NCBI GenBank assembly: GCA_037179515.1
Contig: JAXCGZ010007560.1
Span: forward strand, 106,001 to 170,000
Direction: 5' to 3'
DNA: 64,000 nucleotides
Source of the DNA: Halocaridina rubra
Lineage: Eukaryota; Arthropoda; Malacostraca; Decapoda; Atyidae
Position 1 is the first letter of the stretch. Every line of letters starts with the position of its first letter. A program made the translations under genes and the position numbers. This document shows positions 46,541-57,873 of this stretch, in pieces. The notes beneath the pieces were generated by a model. That model did no database searches and was not told the DNA's origin. It saw only the letters and a program-made list of their open reading frames with translations.

Positions 46541-48663
46541 TTATTTTACAACAAATCTGAACAAGAAATGTATGACATCTATTGTGAGAAGTATGGGAAG
46601 ATAGTAGATTGCTGCATACCTGTCACCAAAGTAGGTGTAATTCATGCCAGAGAGAAATGGTTCGATAATGAGTGTAAAAGAGCTAAGGAGTGGAGAGACA
46701 AATGCTGGAAAAGGTATAGGAGGAGAAAAAACATAAATGCCTGGCAAACCTACAAAAGAGAAAGAAATGGCTACCTAAGTAAAGGAAGAGAGGCAGAGAG
46801 AGACTATGAGAGGGACATCACCAGGAAGGCTAAAGAAAATCCCGAGCTTTTCCACAGCTTTATCAGTGGAAAACTGAAGGTAAAGGAACAGGTTTTAAAG
46901 CTTAAGGGAGAGGATGGAAGCATCACCGAGACGGATGAAGAGATCTACAAAGAATTGAACAAGGAGTTTCAGTCAGTATTTACAGTAGAAAATACCCCAC
47001 CCCCTCAGATTGCAGTGATAGAAGATCAACGGCCGGTATTAGAGAATATTAACCTTAAAGCCACAGAGGTATGCAAGGCACTGATGGAGTTAGATGTTCA
47101 AAAAGCTACAGGTCCTAATGACATATCCCCTCATGTACTTAAAAAATGCACAAACTCAATATCAGTGGCACTAAGTATCATATTTAAAAAGTCACTGGAG
47201 TCAGGGGAGATTCCAAGATGCTAGAAACAAGCCAACGTGATACCTATCTTCAAAAAGGGAAGGAGGGACACGGCTCTGAACTATAGACCAGTTTCCTTGA
47301 GCAGTATAGTTTGCAAAGTTATGGAGAAACTACTAAGGAAACATATCTCTCTTCACTTGGAATCCTTCAACTTTTTGTCAGTGAGGCAACATGGCGTCAG
47401 AGAAGGTAGATCAACAGTAACAAACTTATTAGAATTTTATGATGAGGTAGGCCGAATCTTACAGGAAAGAGAGGGCTGGGCAGATTGCATATTCCTAGAC
47501 TTCCAGAAAGCGTTTGACACTGTTCCACATGGGACTCTTATTAGGAAGCTACAAGCAATGGCTAGAATAGGTGGAAATGTTTTGGAATGGATAAAAACTT
47601 ACTTAGAAGGAAGGGAACAGAGGGTTAGAGTAAGACAGTGTCTGAATGGAGAAGAGTTAGTAGTGAAGTTCCACAGGGTTCAGTTTTAGGGCCACTTTTG
47701 TTCCTTCTATATGTAAATGACCTACCAGAGTCTGTAAATTCATTCATGAATATGTTTGCAGATGATGCAAAGATTGTGAAGAAAGTAAAAAACGAGAACA
47801 ATGGTAGAGAACTTCAGGAAGATCTAAATAGTCTGCATGAGTGGTCAGAAAGTGGCTAATGAAATTCAATGCTTCAAAATGTAAGGTAATGAGAATGAGT
47901 ACAAGTGCAAGAAGGCCCAAGCTTGACTACTCGGTGGCTTGAGTACAACTTCAAGAGACAGAAAATGAGAGAGATCTAGGAGTAAACATACTGGCAGATT
48001 TGTCTCCAGAAATACATATAAATGGCATAGTAAGGGCAGCATATGCATTCTTATCAAATGTAAGGGTAGCCTTCAGGCACATGGACAAGGAAATGTTCAG
48101 AAATATTTATGTAACCTATGTGAGGCCAAAACTCGAATATGCAGCCCCCTTTTGGAATCCGCACTTGAAAAAGCACATAGCTAAGCTTGAAAAAGTTCAA
48201 AGACATGCCACGAAACTGGTGCCAGAAATACGCAATCTCAGTTATGATGAGAGGCTGAGGGAATTAGACTTACCATCACTCAAAGCTAGAAGAGTGAGGG
48301 GGGATATGGTGACAGTCTTTAAATTCCTTCATGGTTATGATAGAGTGGATAGGGATCGATATTTTGATATGGCTGGCTCTAGAACTAGAGGTCATAGTTT
48401 GAAGCTTCGTAAGAAAACTTCTTCGCAGGATGTAAGGAAATACTTTTTCAGTGTAAGAGTAGTTGATAATTGGAATTCACTAAGCGAGGAGGTAGTTAAT
48501 GCTATCTCAATCCATAGTTTTAAGGACAGGTATGATAAGTATCACTAAGTCTGAAATGGAACCGATGAGGAGACGGGAAGATACGAGCTTTGGGCTCTTT
48601 CCCGTAAACACAATTAGGTAATCACAATTAGGTAATCACACACACACACACACACACACACAC
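46541..48663 (+). mobile_element. LINE-A copy A13
   Basis: 5'-truncated at LFYNKSEQEMYD, directly after the (CA)n tail of A12. It runs to a stop at 48546-48548, then the stem-loop and a long (CA)n tail. ORF2 is broken by a TAG at the Trp codon 47222-47224, a 4-bp deletion near 47636, a 1-bp deletion near 47850 and a TGA near 47939. The C-terminal 182 codons (48000-48548) are clean. Confidence 0.92.
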
Positions 48664-48685
48664 AAGATGCTGGAAACAAGCAAAT

Positions 48686-50002
48686 GTGATACCTATCTTC
48701 AAAAAGGGAAGGAGGGATACGACTCTGAACTATAGACCAGTTTCCTTGACCAGCATAGTTTGCAAAGTTATGGAGAAACTACTAAGGAAACATATCTCTC
48801 TTCACTTGGAATCCTTCAACTTTTTGTCAGTGAGGCAACATGGCTTCAGAGAAGGTAGATCAACAGTAACAAACTTATTAGAATTTTATGATGAGGTAAG
48901 CCAAATCTTACAGGAAAGAGAGGGCTGGGCAGACTGCATATTCCTAGACTTCCAGAAAGCGTTTGACACTGTTCCACATGGGAGACTTATTAGGAAGCTG
49001 CAATCAATGGCTAGAATAGGTGGAAATGTTTTGGAATGGATAAAAACTTACTTAGAAGGAAGGGAACAGAGGGTTAGAGTAAGACACTCAGTGTCTGGAT
49101 GGAGAAGAGTTAGTAGTGGAGTTCCACAGGGTTCAGTTTTAGGGCCACTTTTGTTCCTTGTATATGTAAATGACCTACCAGAGTCTGTAAATTCATTCAT
49201 GAATATGTTTGCAGATGATGCAAAGATTGTGAAGAAAGTAAAAAACGAGAACAATGGTAGAAAACTTCAGGAGGATCTAAATAATCTGCATGAGTGGTCA
49301 GAAAAGTGGCTAATGAAATTCAATACTTCAAAATGTAAGGTAATGAGAATGGGTACAAGTGCAAGAAGGCCCAAGCTTGACTACTCGGTGGCTGGAGTAC
49401 AACTTCAAGAGACAGAAAATGAGAGAGATCTAGGAGTAAACATACTGGCAGATTTGTCTCCAGAAATACATATAAATGGCATAGTAAGGGCAGCATATGC
49501 ATTCTTATCAAATGTAAGGGTAGCCTTCAGGCACATGGACAAGGAAATGTTCAGAAATATTTATGTAACCTATGTGAGGCCAAAACTCGAATATGCAGCC
49601 CCCTTTTGGAATCCGCACTTGAAAAAGCACATAGCTAAGCTTGAAAAAGTTCAAAGACATGCCACGAAACTGGTGCCAGAAATACGCAATCTCAGTTATG
49701 ATGAGAGGCTGAGGGAATTAGACTTACCATCACTCGAAGCTAGAAGAGTGAGGGGGGATATGGTGACAGTCTTTAAATTCCTTCATGGTTATGATAGAGT
49801 GGATAGGGATCGATATTTTGATATGGCTGGCTCTAGAACTAGAGGTCATAGGTTGAAGCTTCGTAAGAAAACTTCTTCGCAGGATGTAAGGAAATACTTT
49901 TTCAGTGTAAGAGTAGTTGATAATTGGAATTCACTAAGCGAGGAGGTAGTTAATGCTATCTCAATCCATAGTTTTAAGGACAGGTATGATAAGTATCACT
50001 AA
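48686..50002 (+). CDS. LINE-A ORF2, C-terminal 438 residues (RT to end)
   Basis: An uninterrupted 438-codon frame. The first Met is internal to ORF2, so this is a truncated protein. It contains LNYRPVSLTSIVCKVMEKLL, VRQHGFREGRSTVTNLLEFY, the palm Asp in IFLDFQKAFDTVPH, SSGVPQGSVLGPLLFLVYV and the catalytic MFADDAKIV. The thumb follows (WLMKFNTSKCKVMRMG), then the CR1-type C-terminus with VRPKLEYAAPFWNPH, DMVTVFKFLHGYDRV and FSVRVVDNWNSLSEEVVNAI. The endonuclease and linker are missing, so it could not mobilise itself. Confidence 0.88.
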   Translation: MIPIFKKGRRDTTLNYRPVSLTSIVCKVMEKLLRKHISLHLESFNFLSVRQHGFREGRSTVTNLLEFYDEVSQILQEREGWADCIFLDFQKAFDTVPHGRLIRKLQSMARIGGNVLEWIKTYLEGREQRVRVRHSVSGWRRVSSGVPQGSVLGPLLFLVYVNDLPESVNSFMNMFADDAKIVKKVKNENNGRKLQEDLNNLHEWSEKWLMKFNTSKCKVMRMGTSARRPKLDYSVAGVQLQETENERDLGVNILADLSPEIHINGIVRAAYAFLSNVRVAFRHMDKEMFRNIYVTYVRPKLEYAAPFWNPHLKKHIAKLEKVQRHATKLVPEIRNLSYDERLRELDLPSLEARRVRGDMVTVFKFLHGYDRVDRDRYFDMAGSRTRGHRLKLRKKTSSQDVRKYFFSVRVVDNWNSLSEEVVNAISIHSFKDRYDKYH

Positions 50003-50026
50003 GTATAAAATGGAACCGATGAGGAG

Positions 50027-50059
50027 ACGGGAAGATACGAGCTTTGGGCTCTTTCCCGT
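50027..50059 (+). other. LINE-A 3' UTR stem-loop (representative copy)
   Basis: ACGGGAA pairs with TTCCCGT, and above it GAGC pairs with GCTC around a 5-base loop (TTTGG). GATAC on one side faces a single T on the other. The same stem-loop is seen in every complete LINE-A 3' end in the window (for example 53987-54019). In CR1/L2-type LINEs a 3' stem-loop is what the RT recognises to start copying, and by analogy this is its likely role. Confidence 0.8.
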
Positions 50060-50101
50060 AAACACAATTAGGTAATCACAATTAGGTAATCACACACGCA
50101 A

Positions 50102-50988
50102 ATAAAGCACAAGGGCAGGAGAGAAAGGAACTAGAAAAAAGAATAAAGGAGCTGGAAGGGGAAAAGAGTCAACTAGAATCTAGAATTTCTAAACAAGAAG
50201 ATAAAAACAAACAGCTGAATGACAACCTAAAGGAATTAGATGTTAGTTCACTGCTCTCTTCTGAGAGAGACGAGATTGCTGCTTGGAATGTCCAGATTAA
50301 GGAAAACATTGAACAGTTCAGAAAAGAGTTCCAGGAGCTGAATATGGAAAATGATGCCATGAAAACTTCCTTTGCTGATGCACTAAAGGGGAATGTGGCA
50401 GTAAAAGAGGCTGTAAAGGTGGTGGCACTGGAAAACATACAAACAGTTGACTATAAAGAGACAGTAATCGAAAAAATGAAAGACGTTGTGATGGAAAGGG
50501 CAAACCCACTCATCAGACAGGCACTTGATAAGGAGAAGACAGTGGTAATCTCAGGCATAAGTGAATCCCAGGAGCCAACATGGCAGGGGAGACTTGAAGA
50601 AAATAAAGCTAGGGTTGTAGACCTGATAAGAAAGCTTGGAGTAGTTTGTGGTCCTGAGGATATTGTAAACATACACAAACTTGGTAAATATTCGAGGGAA
50701 GGAAAGCCGAGACCAACAAAAGTAACCTTTGAGAGAGGGGAAACAAGTAGGGAAATATTGTTGAGAAAAAATAGTCTGAAAGACTTTCAAGAATTCAAAG
50801 AAGTGTTCATTAGATGATGCAGAACACAGGAAGAGATGGGAAAGATCAAAAACTTGTTGCAAGAGGCAAGAAGGTTAAATGATGAAAGAAATGAAGAACA
50901 GAAGAAAAATTTTTGTTACAGAGTTCTTCCAGACAAAGGGGAGATAAAGAAGATAATGACAGAAGATCAGGGGATGGGGCCTCATTAA
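50102..50988 (+). pseudogene. LINE-A ORF1 (coiled coil plus RNA-binding-like domain)
   Basis: The frame is open from the truncated 5' end to a TGA at 50814-50816. In copy A19 that codon is CGA, and the frame continues here to TAA at 50986-50988. Layout: a heptad-rich coiled coil (ERKELEKRIKELEGEKSQLE... to about residue 90), a middle region (TSFADALKGNVAVKEAV), then VVISGISES...LIRKLGVVCGPEDI, KPRPTKVTFERGE and a charged end QEEMGKIKNLLQEARRLN. This is like other LINE ORF1 proteins that trimerise and bind element RNA. The last 94 nt overlap the ORF2 frame. Confidence 0.82.
50907..50913 (+). promoter_or_regulatory. candidate -1 frameshift heptamer between LINE-A ORF1 and ORF2
   Basis: A AAT TTT, read in the ORF1 frame (...AAG AAA AAT TTT), fits the X XXY YYZ pattern. 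A one-base slip back enters the ORF2 frame, which opens at 50895 and has no AUG until past the endonuclease core. The same heptamer occurs at the same place in copy A19 (minus strand 60872-60866), 73 nt before the ORF1 stop in both. Function is inference. Confidence 0.45.
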
Positions 50989-52679
50989 GATTGTTATACA
51001 CAAATGCTGATGGATTAGCTGGTAAGGCAGTAGAATTAAAAGATAGGATTCACAACAGTAAGGCAGATATAGTAGCAATTACAGAGACTAAGTTGAGTGA
51101 GGACATAAACAGTGTAACAGTTTTTCCTAAGGGCTTCAGAATACTAAGGGTTGAAAGATCTGAGAGGACTGGTGGAGGGATAGCACTGCTCATAAGTGAA
51201 AGGATTCAAGTTGAAGAAATAACCTTGGCTATAGAAAGTGAGTTCAAGGAATTTCTTGTTGCTCGCATAAATACTGGGTCAGAGAGCATTATAATAACTG
51301 TTGTATACAACCCACCAAGGAACCAAAATAGGCTTGAAGTTTATGAGGAAAGTCATATAGGTACTATTGAAGTCATAAACTCAGTTGTTAACATGGCACG
51401 GGAAAAAAAAATGTAGGATTTTGATTATGGGAGACTTTAATCATAAAGAGATAGATTGGATAAATCTTGACCCACACAGTGATGAGGACTCATTCGGGGC
51501 AAGATTCCTAGATTGCATACAAGGGAATTTCCTACACCAACATGTAATGGAACCAACAAGGGCCAGGGGTGGGGATGAGCCATCACTACTTGATCTAGTG
51601 TTCACAGATAATGTGTTGGATATTGAAAATATTGAGTATGAACCACCAATTGGAAAGAGTGACCACTGCGTGTTGTTGATGGAGTATATCATTGAAGATA
51701 TTCTTCCTGAGAGTAGAGGCACTGAGGACATGAGGAGGAACTATCCAAAAGGAGATTAAATAAAAATGAATGAGCTTTTTGCAGTTATTGACTGGCGAAC
51801 CTTATTTTACAACAAATCTGTACAAGAAATGTATGACATCTTTTGTGAGAAATATGGGAAGATAGTAGATTGCTGCATACCTGTCACCAAAGTAGGTGTA
51901 ATTCATGCCAGAGAGAAATGGTTCGATAATGGGTGTAAAAGAGCTAAGGAGTGGAGAGACAAATGCTGGAAAAGGTATAGGAGGAGAAAAAACATAAATG
52001 CCTGGCAAACCTACAAAAGAGCAAGAAATGACTACCTAAGTAAAAGGAGAGAGGCAGAGAGAGACTATGAGAGGGACATCACCAGGAAGGCTAAAGAAAA
52101 TCCCAAGCTTTTCCACAGCTTTATCAGAGGAAAACTGAAGGTAAAAGAACAGGTTTTAAAGCTAAAGAGAGCGGATGGAAGCATCACTGAGACGGATGAA
52201 GAGATCTGCAAAGAATTGAACAAGGAGTTTCAGTCAGTATTTACAGTAGAAAATACCCCATCCCCTCAGATTGCAGTGATAGAAGCTCAAGGGCCGGTAT
52301 TAGAGAACATCAACCTTACAGCCACAGAGGTATGCAAAGCGCTGATGGATTTAGATGTTCATAAAGCTACAGGTCCTGATGACATATCCCCTCATGTACT
52401 TAAAAAATGCGCAAACACAATATCAGTGGCACTAAGTATCATATTTAAGGAGTCACTGGAGTCGGGGGAGATTCCAAGATGCTGGAAACAAGCAAATGTG
52501 ATACCTATCTTCAAAAAGGGAAGGAGGGATACGGCTCTGAACTATAGACCAGTTTCCTTGACCAGCATAGTTTGCAAAGTTATGGAGAAACTACTAAGGA
52601 AACATATCTCTCTTCACTTGGAATCCTTCAACTTTTTGTCAGTGAGGCAACATGGCTTCAGAGAAGGTAGATCAACAGT

Positions 52680-52823
52680 GATTCCGGTTGGTTCCGGTTT
52701 TACGTCACGGACTCCCTTATCAACCAAGGGCTAGGACGGTTGCCTTCTTGCGAAGGACTTGTTTTGGCAGATGTAATCCTTACGCTGAGTGCATGCCTTT
52801 GCTAACCTCAGACCGTGATGGGG
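52680..52823 (-). mobile_element. type 1 SINE, 5'-truncated, inside LINE-A copy A15
   Basis: On the minus strand it begins CCCATCACGGTCTGAGGTTA, just after box B, so the tRNA head is missing, and ends ACCGGAACCAACCGGAAT. The body is the same as at 22476 and 23843. CAGT at 52676-52679 is repeated at 52824-52827, and LINE-A sequence continues across (ATCAACAGT|AACAAAC). It lies between two conserved RT motifs. Confidence 0.93.
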
Positions 52824-54055
52824 CAGTAACAAACTTATTAGAATTTTATGATGAAGTAAGCCAAATCTTACAGGAAAGAGAGAGCTGGGCAGATTGCATA
52901 TTCCTAGACTTCCAGAAAGCGTTTGACACTGTTCCACATGGGAGACTTATTAGGAAGCTGCAATCAATGGCTAGAACAGGTGGAAATGTTTTGGAATGGA
53001 TAAAAACTTACTTAGAAGGAAGGGAACAGAGGGTTAGAGTAAGACACTCAGTGTCTGAATGGAGAAGAGTTAGTAGTGGAGTTCCACAGGGTTCAGTTTT
53101 AGGGCCACTTTTGTTCCTTCTATATGTAAATGACCTACCAGAGTCTGTAAATTCATTCATGAATATGTTTGCAGATGATGCAAAGATTGTGAAGAAAGTA
53201 AAAAACGAGAACAATGGTAGAGAACTTCAGGAGGATCTAAATAATCTGCATGAGTGGTCAGAAAAGTGGCTAATGAAATTCAATACTTTAAAATGTAAGG
53301 TAATGAGAATGGGTACAAGTGCAAGAAGGCCCAAGCTTGACTACTCGGTGGCTGGAGTACAACTTCAAGAGACAGAAAATGAGAGAGATCTAGGAGTAAA
53401 CATACTGGCAGATTTGTCTCCAGAAATACATATAAATGGCATAGTAAGGGCAGCATATGCATTCTTATCAAATGTAAGGGTAGCCTTCAGGCACATGGAC
53501 AAGGAAATGTTCAGAAATATTTATGTAACCTATGTGAGGCCAAAACTCGAATATGCAGCCCCCTTTTGGAATCCGCACTTGAAAAAGCACATAGCTAAGC
53601 TTGAAAAAGTTCAAAGACATGCCACGAAACTGGTGACAAAAATACGCAGTCTCAGTTATGATGAGAGGCTGAGGGAATTAGACTTACCATGACTCGGAAC
53701 TAGAAGATTGAGGGGGGATATGGTGACAGTCTTTAAATTCCTTCATGGTTATGATAGAGTGGATAGGGATTGATATTTTGATATGGCACGCTCTAGAACT
53801 AGAGGTCATAGTTTGAAGCTTCGAAAGAAAACTTCTTTGCAGGATGTAAGGAAATACTTTTTCAGTGTAAGAGTAGTTGATAATTGGAATTCGCTAAGCG
53901 AGGAGGTAGTTAATGCTATCTCAATCCATAGTTTTAAGGACAGGTATGATAAGTATCACTAAATATAATATGGAACCGATAAGGAGACGGGAAGATACGA
54001 GCTTTGGGCTCATTCCCGTAAACACAATTAGTTAGGTACAATTAGGTAAGTACAC

Positions 54056-54155
<100 letters not shown>

Positions 54156-54189
54156 ACATAAGCACATTTCCATATGTAGAAACATGAAT

Positions 54190-54439
<250 letters not shown>

Positions 54440-54457
<18 letters not shown>

Positions 54458-55885
54458 AATTACCTCAATGTAATTTCCTAATTGTGTTTACGGGAAAGAG
54501 CCCAAAGCTCGTATCTTCCCGTCTCCTCATCGGTTACATTTCATTCTTAGTGATACTTATAATATCTGTCCTTAATACTATGGATTGAGATAGCATTAAC
54601 TACCTCCTCGCTTAGCCATTTCCAATTATCAACTACACTTACACTGAAAAAGTATTTCCTTACATCCTGCAAAGAAGTTTTCTTACGAAGCTTCAAACTA
54701 TGACCTCTAGTTCTAAAGCCAGCCATATCAAAATATCGATCCCTATCTACTCTATCATAACCATGAAGGAATTTAAAGACTGTCACCATATCCCCCCTCA
54801 ATCTTCTAGCTTCGAGTCATGGTAAGTCTAATTCCCTCAGCCTCTCATCATAACTGAGATTGCGTATTTCTGGCACCAGTTTTGTGGCATGTCTTTGAAC
54901 TTTTTCAAGCTTAGCTATGTGCTTTTTCAAGTGTGGATTCCAAAAGGGGGCTGCATATTCGAGTTTTGGCCTCACATAGGTTACATAAATATTTCTGAAC
55001 ATTTCCTTGTCCATGTGCCTGAAGGCTACCCTTACATTTGATAAGAATGCATATGCTGCCCTTACTATGCCATTTATATGTATTTCTGGAGACAAATTTG
55101 CCAGTATGTTTACTCCTAGATCTCTCTCATTTTCCGTGTCTTGAAGTTGTACTCCAACCACCGAGTAGTCAAGCTTGGGCCTTCTTGCACTTATACCCAT
55201 TCTCATTACCTTACATTTTGAAGTATTGAATTTCATTAGCCACTTTTCTGACCACTCATGCAGACTATTTAGATCTTCCTGAAGTTCTCTAACATTGTTC
55301 TCGTTTTTTACTTCCTTCACAATCTTTGCATCATCTGCAAACATATTCATGAATGAATTTACAGACTCTGGTAGGTCATTTACATATACAAGGAACAAAA
55401 GTGGCCCTAAAACTGAACCATGTGGAACTCCACTACTAACTCTTCTCCATTCAGACACTGAGTGTCTTACTCTAACCCTCTGTTCCCTTCATTCTAAGTA
55501 AGTTTTTATCCATTCCAAAACATTTCCACCTATTCTAGCCATTGCTTGCAGCTTCCTAATAAGTCTCACATGTGGAACAGTGTCAAACGCTTTCTGGAAG
55601 TCTAGGAATATGCAATCTGCCCAGCCCTCTCTTTCCGGTAAGATTCGGCTTACTTCATCATAAAATTCTAATAAGTTTGTTACTGTTGATCTACCTTCTC
55701 TGAAGCAATGTTGCCTCACTGACAAAAAGTTGAAGGATTCCAAGTGAAGAGAGATATGTTTCCTTAGTAGTTTCTCCATAACTTTGCAAACTATGCTGGT
55801 CAAGGAAACTGGTCTATAGTTCAGAGCCGTATCCCTCCTTCCCTTTTTGAAGATAGGTATCACATTTGCTTGTTTCCAGCATCTT
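54440..55885 (-). mobile_element. LINE-A copy A16
   Basis: A minus-strand copy with its 3' tail at 54440-54490 and its 5' truncation at 55885, at the same base (AAGATGCTGG) as copy A14 and likewise preceded by a CA repeat. Frames: 55863-55489 (NYRPVSLTSI ... LEWIKTYLE, ended by a nonsense change in EGREQ), 55458-54817 (SSGVPHGSVLGP, FADDAKIVKEV) and 54801-54547 (C-terminus). Diverged at a few sites from A14. Confidence 0.92.
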
Positions 55886-55994
55886 GTGTGTGTGATTACC
55901 TAATTGTGATTACCTAATTGTGTTTACGGGAAAGAGCCCAAAGCTCGTATCTTCCCGTCTCCTGATCGTTTCCATTTTATACTTAGTGATGCTT
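55886..55994 (-). mobile_element. LINE-A copy A17, 3' UTR-only fragment
   Basis: A 109-bp piece containing only the ORF2 stop region (AAGCATCACTAAG), the stem-loop and two tail repeats. It sits between A16 and A18 with (CA)n on both sides. It shows how short 5'-truncated insertions can be in this family. Confidence 0.88.
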
Positions 55995-57873
55995 GTGTGT
56001 GTGATTACCTAATTGTGATTACCTAATTGTGTTAACGGGAAAGAGCCCAAAGCTCGTATCTTCCCGTCTCCTCATCGGTTCCATTTTAGACTTAGTGATA
56101 CTTATCATACCTGTCCTTAAAACTATGGATTGAGATAGCATTAACTACCTCCTCGCTTAGCCAATTCCAATTATCAACTACTCTTACACTGAAAAAGTAT
56201 TTCCTTACATCCTGCAAAGAAGTTTTCTTACGAAGCTTCAAACTATGACCTCTAATTCTAGAGCCAGCCATATCAAAATATCCATCCCTATCCACTCTAT
56301 CATAACCATGAAGGAATTTAAAGACTGTCACCATATCCCCCCTCACTCTTCTAGCTTCGAGTGATGGTAAGTCTAATTCCCTCAGCCTCTCATCATAACT
56401 GAGATTGCGTATTTCTGGCACCAGTTTCGTGGCATGTCTTTGAACTTTTTCAAGTTTAGCTATGTGCTTTTTCAAGTGCGGATTCCAAAAGTAGGCTGCA
56501 TATTCGAGTTTTGGCCTCACATAGGTTACATAAATATTTCTGAACATTTACTTGTCCATGTGCCTGAAGGCTACCCTTACATTTGATAAGAATGCATATG
56601 CTGCCCTTACTATGCCATTTATATGTATTTCTGGAGACAAATCTGCCAGTATGTTTACTCCTAGATCTCTCTCATTTTCTGTCTCTTGAAGTTGTACTCC
56701 AGCCACCGAGTAGTCAAGCTTGGGCCTTCTTGCACTTGTACCCATTCTCATTACCTTACATTTTGAAGTATTGAATTTCATTAGCCACTTTTCTGACCAC
56801 TCATGCAGATTATTTAGATCCTCCTGAAGTTCTCTACCATTGTTCTCGTTTTTTACTTTCTTCACAATCTTTGCATCATCTGCAAACATATTCATGAATG
56901 AATTTACAGACTCTGGTAGGTCATTTACATATACAAAGAACAAAAGTGGCCCTAAAACTGAACCCTGTGGAACTCCACTACTAACTCTTCTCCATTCAGA
57001 CACTGAGTGTCTTACTCTAACCCACTGTTCCCTTCCTTCTAAGTAAGTTTTTATCCATTCCAAAACATTTCCACCTATTCTAGCCATTGATTGCAGCTTC
57101 CTAATAAGTCTCCCATGTGGAACAGTGTCAAACGCTTTCTGGAAGTCTAGGAATATGCAATCTGCCCAGCCCTCTCTTTCCTGTAAGATTTGGCTTACCT
57201 CATCATAAAATTCTAATAAGTTTGTTACTGTTGATCTACCTTCTCTGAAGCCATGTTGCCTCACTGACAAAAAGTTGAAGGATTCCAAGTGAAGAGAGAT
57301 ATGTTTCCTTAGTAGTTTCTCCATAACTTTGCAAACTATGCTGGTCAAGGAAACTGGTCTATAGTTCAGAGCCGTATCCCTCCTTCCCTTTTTGAAGATA
57401 GGTATCACATTTGCTTGTTTCTAGCATCTTGGAATCTCCCCCGACTCCAGTGACTCCTTAAATATGATACTTAGTGCCACTGATATTGTGTTTGCGCATT
57501 TTTTAAGCACATGAGGGGATATGTCATCAGGACCTGTAGCTTTATGAACATCTAAATCCATCAGCGCTTTGCATACCTCTGTGGCTGTAAGGTTGATGTT
57601 CTCTAATACCGGCCCTTGAGCTTCTATCACTGCAATCTGAGGGGGTGGGGTATTTTCTACTGTAAATACTGACTGAAACTCCTTGTTCAATTCTTTGCAG
57701 ATCTCTTCATCCGTCTCAGTGATGCTTCCATCCGCTCTCTTTAGCCTTAAAACCTGTTCTTTAACTTCAGTTTTGCTCTGATAAAGCTGTGGAAAAGCTT
57801 GTGATTTTCTTTAGCCTTCCTGGTGATGTCCCTCTCATAGTCTCTCTCTGCCTCTCTCCTTTTACTTAGGTAG
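55995..57873 (-). mobile_element. LINE-A copy A18
   Basis: 5'-truncated at YLSKRREAER (57873). Frames: 57690-57421 (NKEFQSVFTVENTPPPQ ... SGEIPRC, then TAG for Trp), 57408-56548 (RT with FADDAKIVKKV, ended by TAA after RHMDK) and 56547-56092 (C-terminus, beginning MFRNIYVTYVRPKLEY). A frameshift lies near 57765. The RHMDK-stop and the change P to Y in AAYFWNP are shared with copy A19. Confidence 0.93.

Larger units (their letters stand above)
48664..50098 (+). mobile_element. LINE-A copy A14, intact truncated RT
   Basis: 5'-truncated at RCWKQANVIP, straight after the (CA)n tail of A13. From there to the ORF2 stop (50000-50002) the frame is perfect. The 3' UTR has the stem-loop at 50027-50059 and two exact copies of AATTAGGTAATCAC. 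This is the best-preserved 3' half in the window and looks young. Confidence 0.95.
50895..53959 (+). pseudogene. LINE-A ORF2 in copy A15
   Basis: The endonuclease starts at LRLLYTNADGLAGKAVELKD and keeps ITETKLSED, GGIALLISER and VVYNPPRN. A one-base insertion at about 51410 shifts frame before RILIMGDFNHKEIDW. The next frame ends at a TAA at 51757. The linker and RT N-terminal half are open at 51766-52680. The SINE then interrupts after REGRSTV. The RT palm/thumb resume to a TGA at 53690. The FADD box is intact at about 53170. Confidence 0.9.

Noticed and set aside
56583..56774. Recurrent 63- to 96-codon frames opposite to LINE-A ORF2 (for example 56583-56774, 58714-58920, 60049-60339), present in every copy
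   Set aside because: They are antisense shadows of the RT and endonuclease coding sequence. Their repetition only reflects the repeated element.
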